64,000 bases of DNA, taken from Lunularia cruciata. Lineage: Eukaryota; Streptophyta; Marchantiopsida; Lunulariales; Lunulariaceae. Numbering within the stretch: position 1 is the first letter of the stretch; the number at the start of each line of letters is the position of its first letter. The notes under the pieces were generated by a model. The model made no database searches, was not told where the DNA came from, and worked only from the letters and a program-made list of their open reading frames with translations. Where the stretch lies: assembly GCA_948567375.1 (NCBI GenBank), contig OX419758.1, positions 40,687,473 to 40,751,472 on the forward strand, read 5' to 3'. The position numbers were made by a program, and so were the translations under genes. Below are positions 23,812-35,200 of this stretch, one piece after another.

Positions 23812-24362
23812 TGGATAGAGTATATCACAACAAACGGTATGGACAGAACTGAATAGAGTGTATCAAAGCAAACACTATGGACGCTTGAGTCCTAAAACAC
23901 TAAACAACTGAAGGAAGCATAAGATGGCCATAGTAAACCTCCACAAAAGCACATGCAACTTCACCAATGCCTCACGTAGCACTAAAGTACTTAAGCAAGT
24001 GTATAGACCCCTTATACCGAGTTTCTACTCAAAAACTCATGACTGCCAAAGCAAAATTTGTTGCTTCCAAAAATGTTGCTCAGGATAATAATCTTGCAGC
24101 ATAAGAAAAAGCTATGACTTGTGAAGCTTAAATTCTAAACTAAAGGTAGAGATAGGAATAAGCAGAATGGCATGAAATACCAAATAATCAGCAAGCAAAA
24201 GAAGATTACAAAATTGTATGCAGGAGAACACAAGGGACTCAAGTCATACCTTATATTAATAAAGTATGCCATACTTGAAAAGAAACATTTATTAATCTCA
24301 AAAGCAAGCAAAACATAGTAAATTTACTCCATGATGCATATTAAATAATAAGGTGGTAACTC
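23812..24362 (+). repeat. Family R fragment plus flank
   Basis: From GGATAGAGTATATCACAAC the sequence follows the late part of the long R module (CGCTTGAGTCCTAAAACAC, CATAGTAAACCTCCAC, CTTCACCAATGCCTCACG, GAGTTTCTACTC) to about 24080. The remaining 280 bases are AT-rich and not recognised. The LTR element that follows begins at 24363. Confidence 0.65.
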
Positions 24363-24656
24363 TGTTAGATTTATATAAATAAATATATAATATATATAGA
24401 GAGAGGGAGAGATTTAAGATTTATATAAATATGTATTTGTGGTCAACGTTACTTCAACACTATATAGTGGAAGTAATGGACTTAGTGGATCATAATGTAC
24501 TTAGTGGACCACTAACTATGCTCGAGAGCCCTCTTAGCATTGTTCCTATATAATCCCTCTCTAAGGGATTACACACATTAATCTTTTATCGCAGTTAATC
24601 CTTTACTCCCAATCATTTCCTCCTAGAGCACTTTCTGTTAAGTGCATTTTCTATCA
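24363..24656 (+). repeat. 5' LTR of the compact element
   Basis: At 294 bp it is longer than the partner LTR because of extra AT-rich and GAGAGAGG sequence near its start. The shared parts include GTGGTCAAC, TAGTGGACCACTAACTATGC and CTTTCTGTTAAGTGC. Confidence 0.82.
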
Positions 24657-25087
24657 AGCTATCAGAGCAATAAGCTATGATACCTTGCAATATCATAGCA
24701 ATAAGCCTTAGCATTTCCTCTTTAGTTGCTGGGAGATGCCTTGATACACAATTTTGAAATTGTGAGAGAGTTAATTCTCTTACACACTAGTGTGCATGAA
24801 AAACCAAGAATTCTTTGGTTCTTTCTCTGAAAAGTGTCTCTTTTCCTTGGGTTTTGAAAGAGAAGTGTTTCTAATATCCTCGGATAATCTAGGTTTTGAG
24901 AGAAAAATTCTCCATTATTTTCCATGAATCAATCTTCTGTCTATAGCTGGTGTTGGTGCTCCTTTTGAAGCTATATTTACTATTCCATATATTCGATTTG
25001 ATTCCATTTTTGTCAAATTCAACCTTAATTATTTCCAATCTTGGAAACAGACAAATGAACAATTACAAAATGCACATTAAGAGGGGG

Positions 25088-25309
25088 TGTTAGATTTATA
25101 TAATATACATTTGTGGTCAACATTGCATCACCACTATGTAGTGGAGGTAATGGAGTGCACCATAATGGACTTAGTGGACCACTAACTATGCTCAAGAGCC
25201 CTCTCTGCATTGTTCTTATAAAATCCCCGTCTAAAGGATTACACAAGTTACTCGTTTACTCACAGTCGTTCCCTCCAATTGCACTTTCTGTTAAGTGCAT
25301 TTTCTATCA
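25088..25309 (+). repeat. 3' LTR of the compact element
   Basis: At 222 bp it is preceded directly by the purine tract. It differs from the 5' LTR at several scattered positions besides the length difference, so the insertion is not recent. Confidence 0.82.
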
Positions 25310-26881
25310 AAATCTACTAAGGAGAGAAATCATCGACAGAACTGGTAATGAGTGCCTAGGAAGGCTCGAGAAGGTGCGAGTCCTCTGACACTCGAAGAAG
25401 CAGGAAGGAGTGAGTCTGTAGGCACAAGAAGGGGCGTGTCATTTGACACTTAAATTGGGAGCATGTAGTAGAACGAACAACAACCAAGGGTGGAAAAAAC
25501 AATACCCAAAGAAAGGAGGGGGAAGGGGGAGGAGGGTTTTCAAGAGGAGTGCCTAGGGTGCTTCGAGGGCCTTGGTAGCTGTAAAGGAGAGGAGCTATTG
25601 GGCAGTGTGGTCCACATGTCAACAAATTGAACATAAGGGTATAAGTACTTATGAGAATCACTACTGGCAGGCTCGGATAGGAGCTCCGTGCTTGGTTAAG
25701 AGAACAGAGTTTTTCAAGTCTTTATAGATGTTAAGTTCATGATAACCATGGAGGGAGATGGAAGGAGGAGGTTCGAAGAGAAAGAGAGCCTTGGATTCTC
25801 TTCGTGATTAGGTGATCAGTCACATGGATTAGGGCAAAAGTCCTAGTCATATATAAAAAGACAAAAACACATGCTATTCAACGACCAACGTACGGTCCAG
25901 TATGCACGACGGAATATAATGAACTGACATTTAGAGTGGATCTTTAAAACCTTAAATACAAAGACCATGAACTCAGAATTATTATATTATTTATGTAACG
26001 CAGAACTAGATTTATGCATGTTGAGACTAAGGACAGAAGCTGTTCTAGGAACGGGAGATCGATAACTCATTGAACTAGATTTATGGATAGCTCATGCTCA
26101 TGCTCCAATAGACTTTGTCAAGAATGACTGTAACACTGATATAATTTGGAACTGGAACAGGTAGCTCATGTTCCAAGAGGATTTAAATTTAGAAGAGAAT
26201 CTATAATTTAGAAGGAAACTAGAGTTTACCAGCGATTGATAGTCAAGAGAACATTTTCAAAAACTGCAGAGATGAAATCCATGACGACAAGAGCAAGCAA
26301 CAAGACATATTCGAGAACTTGGAGCAAAAGCCGCTCGAAGAATGGGGGTCCGAAACCCACTATGGAACCGCGAACCCAATGTTCCATATTTAGTGCGTTC
26401 TGGATGATCCAAGGAACAAGAGATCTTTACAATATGCAAGTCACTTGTAAACTTTTCAGGGTAATTCTGAAATATTTTGCTGTCAAAATTGTGAATCTCA
26501 TTCAAACTTCAATAAGAGGCCTCCTTGCTGGAATTGGCCCCATTACTATCACCACTGTCGCAAGAGGATATTACCCAACTTTCTAATGTTTGTTTGAAAA
26601 TGAATGATGCCTTCCCTAACAAGAGAAAAGTTCATCATGAATTTGGTGCAAACTGGACGTATCAGCATATCTCATACAAGTTATCTCTAATCTAAGCCGG
26701 TTGAAGTACTTTCCACATAGTCAACAGTGAGTTACTCATAAAATATCTAATAGGTCTGTATGTTTACCATCTTAGTGACGTAAAAATTATATACATACCT
26801 ACTGTGTTACACGGCTGAGCAAATGTGTAACTGTGACTGAGAACAGGACAAACAAACGTAGTTGAGTATGTGCAGTTCCCG
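25310..26881. other. Sequence 3' of the VPS13 gene
   Basis: No further gene is recognised. Two short family R signatures lie here in plus orientation: near 26035 (CAGAAGCTGTTCTAGGAACG) and near 26315-26400 (AGCCGCTCGAAGAATGGG). The open frame at 26236-26586 runs through the second one and is therefore most likely chance. A purine-rich run (GGAGGGGGAAGGGGGAGGAG) lies near 25515. The transcript end of VPS13 should lie in the right part; no clear signal could be chosen. Confidence 0.5.
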
Positions 26882-29225
26882 TTAGAAAAATTTATCTAGA
26901 TCTAGAAAGTCAGAACAAGATAAAGACGTAGAAGAAGCCAACAAGAGCTTAGACCTAGCTTTCCTGTGTTGATCTTCAAGCAACCTTAACATTTCAAGGA
27001 GCTCTTCACCAGCCCTTTGCGTCACGAGCGAAAAGGTCTCGTGGGCAAATGGCATGAACCGAGTCGTGTACTTGGAAGAAACGTCTGGATGGTATTTTGG
27101 TCTGATTAATGGCCGATTTGGTGGACCAAGCAGCAGACTCACCTCATTACCTATCTGATCCATATGAAGTATATCGGCAATTGCAGCTTCAAGTTCCAAG
27201 TACCACTTATGTCCGTATGCTGAATTGCTCGCTGATGCATCTTCCGCTCTAACGCTACTTACTCTCAGAACTGTAGAGTCCGTCAGGAGAACGAACTTCC
27301 CATCTTCTACCAAAGGCATACATGTAAAATAAACCTGCTGACAAAATAAAATTAGTCCGTACCTGAGCTATAAATGAGCGAATATATTCCTAAATACTGA
27401 ACTATTCAAATCTTTAAGTCTGCAATATTGCTATCTAGGACAATACATCATGAATAACTACAGACCAACTTGCTGTTTGAATATCAAGTCCTTCAGGCAA
27501 GCAACGACAAGCGGCAAATGAACGAAAGAACTTCTAGAACCTGAGCTATTCACATCTTGTAGTCTACAATATATCCTGACCAGGACGAAATGTGGGCCAA
27601 CTTCGGGTTTCGATATGTAGCGTTCACTCAAGTTGAATCGTAACATATGGAATCATGATTCAATGAGGAAGCTTGCTTCTTGATCTCCAGCGTGGAGAAT
27701 GTGTTTATTCCGTAGAGTGTAGAATGATTACTAAACACACGTTCAAATTCTCTGTTAAAACAATTAAATTCCAACGCCTACCTCGTTCTTGTAGCGGCCA
27801 CCTTCGGCTTCAAGCAGAACGGCCTGCCCTACTGCTCTTTCCCATGAATAGACTAGCAAAGGTGAGTAATCGTTGACGAGTCGTGGTAGGCGGATCCTGG
27901 AGGCTCGCCACTGTGCAGGTCTACTGCTGTTCCGAATACTCTGAGCAGTCATACCTGCTACCTCGAGTATACTGGCAACGGGTCTTGCAACAACTCCAAC
28001 CACACCAAGAGCGGCACCTGCAATGCTCCAACTCGTATTCATTCAGCATTTTTTACGCGGTAGCAAATCATCACAATAGTCCACAAATTGACAACAAGTA
28101 CCCTGATTTTGACATAGCAGATACGCTCGGACCCCTGTGAGCGTATCTGCGGGCTTGTGAAGGCAGGACTACAATCAAGGCATAGACCCGTTACATGCAT
28201 AAATACTGAACACACTTCCGTGTTTAGAGAAAGTCAAGAGAGTTCATGTCAGCTTAGTTACCTGACAACATTCCTGGAAGTCCATGTCTTTCTGCTCCCC
28301 TAATTGGTGCTTGAAGCAATCCCGTGAGGCTCTGTTATGGTCAAGAGTACGAACATACCCCAGTGACAAGTTAGTGACTAGGAAGCAATTGATTTAATTT
28401 AACAAAGATGAAAAAATTTACCTAAATTATGATTAAGCATCCATGAACGAACTTCTCCTGCCTGGTTTATGTGATTGGTGCCTCTACTGATAATATAAGT
28501 CCACTTTGCACTCCCGTCACTTTCCACATGGTTTTCCAAATTGAGCAGGAAATATTCCCGTACTTATTCAAACAAACCGTCCTTCATGAATCCCAAGGTT
28601 TTCGTAATTTGGTTCGGTGCCCTAAATTGATCAATTTCTAATACTATCACTAACAGCAAAGTAGTGTTCCATGGATATTAGCATAACAGAGACGTCCAAA
28701 TCCTACTGTGTATATAGTCAGGTGCAGAGGAGGCGGATGTCACGCTATAAAAGTAGCCATGATCTTGCGACAGCAATAAATTGGACCCTGCAATTAATAG
28801 AACATGTGCAACTTCACCTCCAGAAACTCGTTAACAACACTGATCTCCTGAGAACCATCCATACGTAGCCTCCTCTCCATCGCCAAATCATAATCCGAGT
28901 CCATAGCAAATACCGTTACCCCCTGTCATGGAGGTGACAGACACGAAAAAGATAGGAGGTATCGTGCTGTTAGGCATGCGATATCTCACAAGTAGTACAG
29001 AAAAATCAAAAATTTGCCCAAGCGCTCATTTCTGACCATTCTCACCTGTGGAAGCCAAATCCTAACACACATTGACGGGAGTTGACCAGAGTTTTACTCA
29101 CCTTCCGAGCTGCCCTGCTGAATCTGGTGGCCGCGTTGCTAAAAGCGAACACGGTATTAGTAAGAAGGCTGCGAGTCCCATATGCTACTCCTCTCGCCAG
29201 CTCAGTCGGACTCTGCCCAGGCAAT
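26882..29225 (-). CDS. VPS13: VPS13 C-terminal exons
   Basis: Exons are about 29105-29220 (PTELARGVAYGTRSLLTNTV), about 28860-28925 (MDSDYDLAMERRLRMDGSQ), about 28262-28325 (GLTGLLQAPIRGAERHGLPG), 27782-28017 (GAALGVVGVVARPVASILEV) and 26882-27334 with the stop. The glycine-rich helices belong to the VPS13 C-terminal domain, which in relatives binds lipid droplets or other membranes. The last exon (FVLLTDSTVLRV, then WYLELEAAIADIL) is PH-like. Its WYLELEAAIADIL segment is what suggests the SHRUBBY type rather than the M type. Confidence 0.9.
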
Positions 29226-32200
29226 AGGCAAGGATCAAGCCACGTTAAAAATTTGAGATATTCTTACGTAAATCTGAGAAAAGAATCACATAGAGTTTGG
29301 AGAGCCCAAGTTGCCGTAGAAATAAACAATGCGCTTGAAAGGATTCGCTAGACGTGTAAATGACTACTGAACTTGCCACTCGAAAATGATCAATCAGCAC
29401 CAACATACATGAAGGTTCCACTACAGTTCGAGAGATGATGATGTATGTTATCACTAAACACATGTTTCCAACCAAGCAACACACAACAACTAGATACTTT
29501 TCTTGGTGGTGGTCTGCATTGTATCTACAGCCTTCAAAATCTAAGTGATGCTCTGTTGACTAGGTTCTTTGAGAAACTAAACTGTTAGTTGTGATAATCT
29601 CGAGTTTAGTGACTAGATACATGACTAGGCTAGATACCTGATTGGACTAGATACATGATTAGGCTAGATACATGATTAGGGTGAAGTGAGGGCGCAGCCT
29701 CAATTAGGGCTCTGCAAAGCAACCTGCTAGAGCTTGCTTGTGTATATATATGAGTACTCTCTGCTCATGTTAAGGTAAGTTCTCATACAAGGATCATTCC
29801 CAGCACCTTGTACCTTGTTTGAGGTGTGTTCTATGCTGCTTCCCACTGGGGTACCTTTCATGCTGCGTGAGTGCTGTTGTGTACTATCTTTGAAGGCTCT
29901 GAGAGAGAGTGAGTTGAATATTGCTGAGTGCAATTAGGAGTGTCTACTCTGGTGAGACTAGGAAAGCTGAGTGCTAGGATGTCTGATACATCAGAAGTCA
30001 GAATGACTGAGGATAGACCATCTACTTCAAAGACTAGGAAGAAAGGTTCTCATCATAAACCCATATAGGTCACTGATAGATACGAACCTCATGGAGCTCC
30101 ATAAACTATCAGTGGTCTTGATTAGCGAGGAATGAAACTTTTCCATATAGTGAAAGTGGACTTGTTTATTTACTGCAAACCACACGGTGTTGGATGTCTA
30201 GGTTTTTGGTAATGATAAATCTGGAGCAACCTTACACGACCAGATTGGAGTATGAAGAAGAATCTAACATACCTGAACTATGCTCGTCGCAGGAGCAGAT
30301 ACGAACTCCCAAACACCTGACGCCAAACTCCTTACAAACCCTACGGGATTGCCAAATACGTCCGCCGATCCAAGCACCTGCACCCACATTCCCGTCATTT
30401 CCTAGGCCATCGCCTCAATACGTAAAAGTATTGCACCTTAGAACAAGAACAGGAATTTGCATCCATGAATTTAAGCGTTTCAAGTTTGACAATAGGTAAG
30501 AACTAGGTAGGGACACAAAGGCCTATATAAGTCATGAATAAGTCTCTAACTCCCTGACCTAGCGTGTGAGATCCAATATCCAAACCAAAGACGCCATTTC
30601 ATCAGGACTCAAAACGCAAAGAACTTGGCTCCATAGTTCTACGTTTCCGACGGCTTCCAACGTAGAACACGTTAAAGGTCTAAAATCTAACCTTGTAGAC
30701 TTCCTGAAGAAGTTGACGAGTGTAATGTCTGGTGATCATGCCCCATATGACATCCCAGCTGGCTAAAGGATGAGCGAGTTTGAGTTGCCGCAGATGCACT
30801 GGTGCACCTTCTACGTCTGCCAGGGCTCTAACTTGTCGCTGGCGAGGAAATTATTTCCACGAAAGAGTCAGAAATATGTCACGAATGCTCACAAAACTGC
30901 ACCCTTACATGATGGTGTGGTCACTCTAGCAGAACTTACATGTTTCACACTCCCCATAAGTGGAGCTTATTGAGGCTGCTTCCGAATAGAGCAAATGGAA
31001 ATAAGATGCAATACTATGAAGCTTGAAACAATTGCTTAAATATAAAACATACGGTTTCCTTGCTACAAAGTCCAAAGCAAATTCAATCAGCGACGTAACA
31101 AAGTAGCAACGTTCTTACCTGCAGCAACGTTCCTGTCATCCATAGCAGAGAACGGCTTGCCACTCCACGCCCTTCTTCAGCTAACCATGGTGCACTAGAG
31201 TAGCTGAGGAGAGCCATGGGCACAGCTGGCCTTAGAATATATAGGTATACGAGAACAGAAGCCGTTCTGGCCTTAGAGAATATACGAATAAGAGTAAATC
31301 TACACGAATCATACATTCATATGCTCAATTTATTTACACGGGACACAAATTGCTGACAATCGACCACAACAAAAGAGAAGCGACATAATATGAAGACAAA
31401 CTGGAGTTTCTTCATCCAATAATCTTCAACATCATTAAAGAACTGAAGACTCCTTTATCAACATCTGAATTGCTAAAACTCACCCGCTTTGCATCACAAA
31501 GACCTAAAGTTGGATAATTTCAACTCATGTCAGGAGAAGAGTACTCTACTTTACCTTACACTCATACTGATCGGTGCGACGTGAAGGATCTCAACATAGA
31601 CTTTGCGCCTCTCTTTAGCAAATGAAAATAGTTTATCTGATTTCCACTCAATGGACTCAACTGCCACAGCAGCAGCCCAGCAACGATTTTCTTCCAATCG
31701 TTTCACTTGTTTGGTGAATCGTACAATGCTGGTGGTTGGAACCTGTTCCATGTCGTATTTCCAAGGAGCTGTGGAAAAGGGCTGCATAGGCGCTCCATAT
31801 AGTTGGCTTCCACTTACTACAGACCAGGGTTGTGAAGTGAACTCCAGAGATGCGGATGCCTCAGTGTTGAAAGCGCTCCATGATATGCGCTCCGTAAGTT
31901 GTAGCAGAGAAGAAACTACTCTTTCCTCTAGCTCAAGACGAAGGGGTTCAATCCTGAATTCAAGAATGTTGGACATATGACGAGTCGTAACTTATTCGTA
32001 AATCAGGGAGCAAAATTCCAGCAATTTGGTACAGACGAGTAATACTTCTGTCTCTTCTCTGTTCTGACCACGTCAACGTAAGTATTTTGCCTATGAGTTT
32101 GTGAATATCGATGATCTCCCGTAATCCCATGTTCGCTTCTGCAGAACTGACGGGTAGCTATGTGTACAAGAATATTCCAGGAATTCAGACCGAATCAGTA

Positions 32201-35200
32201 GTATAGTTCGCACGTACTTTATGTCCTCATGCAACCTTTTCAATAGCACAAGGCTAAAGACACGACACTCCGTTCCTCAAAATACTCACCTCATTCTGAT
32301 GTACTGGAAGCAAACGACAGAACCAGTCGGATTACGCCACCTTGCAATGGACACAGCAAAAGCCGCATCCTGTGGCAACTCCAGAGACGTTCCAACTGTT
32401 TGCGGTGTACCAAAGAGAGTTACCTCTTTTCCTGTCTCCTCGTTATTGTTTATCGGAGGGGGCTTAGTTACCGACAGCAAGACAGGATAGACAGAGTAAC
32501 GGAGCTGATTATCGACTTGGAACCATGCCACATCAAGGTTCAAAACTTGCTGATGTTGACCTTGTAAGAAGTGCAAGCTCAAGTCTTTCGCACAAGCGTA
32601 AACCACTTCCTGAAAGCAGAAGCCACACTCATCAGCATTTGTTCTAAGATCAGGGAGTCTTACATGAATCCATCCTATCAGACTTCAGGTTATGTACTTA
32701 AAGCCGGGAGGTATTTAGTATTGTGCCACAACAAAACTTACAACAATGCAATTTCAATAGCCATATCATGGGTTCTTTGTGTGTAGGCCGCAAACTGTGT
32801 CATGATATGGAAAACCCGCCATGAGAACTCAGTTCCACGCCAGTATGGGCAGGAGATGGTTTCAGCAAATTTACAGTCTTGTTTTGTAGAGACAGACCTG
32901 AGGATGGGTGTCAATAACCGAGAAGCCTATGTAAGCAAGTTTTATTGTGAATTCTTCAAAGAACTCTGATGACGCTTCAACCTTCGGGCCACTCGGAAAC
33001 TGCTCACTCGATGTGCTTGCATCAATAGCACTCGAGCTTTTCACCAGATGCACGGATGCATCCACAATACTCAACACCTACGACATATGGTACAATAGAA
33101 ACAATAAGGAACCCACAAGGTTTCATACTTATGAGAATCTTTCATTTCATGGAGAGAGAAAAAAATTTCTACGAAGTACATTCCACATATATGGCGCAAT
33201 TGAATTATCAAATCCCTCCAGATTAGTCTAAAATATGCTTTCCCACCTAGTGAGACTGACTATGACTTGACGTGTATGCTTGGCCAGTCTTTTGTACTGA
33301 GAGCATAAACGAAACGTGCTAATCCTTGAACATAAACAAAATGGGCTAATCCGAATTGACTTGAATCATGGAAGGGATGAATGCAATCTATATATACACA
33401 GAACCACCCGTGTTGGGCGTGAGTAGATCAGACCAGTGTGTGATGGAAAAGTTAGTAGTAGGAAGCCGGTCTCATGTCAGTAGCAATCGACAACCAAACT
33501 GAGAGAAGCAGCGAGGCGTGGGGAAAGGGATAACGTGTATCCTGAGATGCTCATTAACAGCATGAACTCCTGCATGACATCAGGCGGAAGAAGTAGCCAC
33601 ATGTATATTTTAATCTGCAAGGATACATATGATCTTATCGTGCGATGAAACGCCATGAAACAGCTAAGCACTATGTGATTTTCTCTCATATTGAACACAC
33701 TAGTAGTTTGCGACAAAACACAGGAGATGAGCACATCCACTATAACTTACTCTAATAGGACCTTCAGCACGAACATGCACCAACCACTTTCTCTCTGGTT
33801 TCTGTTTCAACACAAGATGTACAACTTCACAGTAAGTAACAGCAGAAGGAACAAAGGAACAAAGGAACAAAGGAACGACAATTTTATGATATCAATACCT
33901 AAAACACCATAATGGGAAGATATGCTTGAGTCCAGAACCATTTCCACCATCCTTGTCACCCAAATTGTCAGATGATTTACGCACTTCAGGAATAGGTTCC
34001 AATGCAGAAAGGGAATTACCTCTGAGGTTGCACCTAGCGTGATAGCGGGATGCTCCTTCACTTCATCGAGCCCATAGGCTCCTATAGGGCGACCTGCTCC
34101 TGGGATCTATATTCGTGGAGAAACCAAGAGAAGAGGAATTAGAAAAGAAATTAATGATATCCATGCGCTGGTGAAGCTTATCATGAAAATGCAGTGACTC
34201 AACATCAGCTGCTGATAACCTATATATTCGGTAACTGTAGTAGATCGACTGGTCGCATAAAACGGATGGGAAAACATGCGATCTTCTTCACGAACTAGGG
34301 AAGGAACATTTCAAATGTAACTTAGACCGTCTTACTGGAGATTTTTGCTTCCAGAATCATTTCTTCCATGTGTCATAAACTGGACGACGCAGAAAAAAGG
34401 TCACAATTTAAAAGGTGAGGACGGAACCTCGATGACCAACCGATGAGGTCGGCAGGGCTCATCCCAGGCATAGCTACAAGAGCTGTAAGACTGCAGCATG
34501 TTCTCCATCTTTTCACACTTCTGTTGGTGAAAGCGTAATCTCTGCACATACATGAAGCCAACACCCAGTGGAAGGGATTTTTCAGTATCCTTCTACATAC
34601 TCTTAGGACTACCATGAGTACTTAATATATTTGAGCAATGGGAGCAGAAGCTGTGCGAAGAATGGGGGATCCAGACTTGATAAGGAACCGAGAACGTGCG
34701 TCTGAAATGCAAGCATGACGTATGCAAATTGAATTAAAGTTAATCTAAGCAAGGAAAAAATAACGAACGATAAGCGGAAGTGATGGAAAGCAGGAACCAA
34801 AATTGATACATTTCATACGTAGCAGCTGGACTAGTATACATCATGTAAGAGAAAAAGGACAACCTTTTGGAACACCAACAGAGGAAGCATCCATTCATAA
34901 GCAAAGGGGAAACCATAGAGCGAGTAGGAAAACCATAGCTTTTGTGGAGGGTGGGTGGGGTGGAGCGAAGTGAGAGAGGAGTGGATGGAGCGATGCGTGA
35001 CAGGACATCACAACATGATCTATGAGCGCATGAGTCCTAAAACACTAAACATTAGTACATTGCTGTATAATGTGAACTAAGTACTTAATAATATGAGAAA
35101 TGGGAGCAGAATTCGTTCGAAGAACGGGGGATCCAGAACCCACTAAGTAAGGAATCGAGAACGTGCATATGACTGCACATGCAAGCATAACCGCATGCAA

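Larger units (their letters stand above)
24363..25309 (+). mobile_element. Compact non-autonomous LTR element (TRIM-like, copia-derived)
   Basis: Two similar direct repeats, 24363-24656 and 25088-25309, both begin TGTTAGATTTATATAA and end GCATTTTCTATCA. Just inside the first lies ATCAGAGC, the core of the initiator Met-tRNA primer site. Just before the second lies the purine run AAGAGGGGG. The flanks AACTC and AAATC resemble a 5-bp target duplication with one mismatch. The internal part is only about 430 bp and encodes no enzyme; one short stretch near 25000 resembles the very start of a copia gag (FVKFNLNYFQSWK). It therefore looks like a small internally shortened element that depends on a relative for movement. 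Confidence 0.82.

Noticed and set aside
26236-26586. A 116-residue plus-strand open frame next to the VPS13 stop.
   Set aside because: It runs across a family R signature and has no family resemblance, so chance is the simpler reading.
29727-29933. A 68-residue minus-strand open frame nearly repeated at 43070-43276 and 47752-47958.
   Set aside because: It lies in the three copies of one copia LTR. The likeness follows from the LTR being the same DNA, and the frame is antisense to the element's own coding direction.
32221-32490. Plus-strand open frames inside the VPS13 region (such as 31603-31980 and 32221-32490).
   Set aside because: They are shadows of minus-strand exons that match VPS13 in sequence and order.
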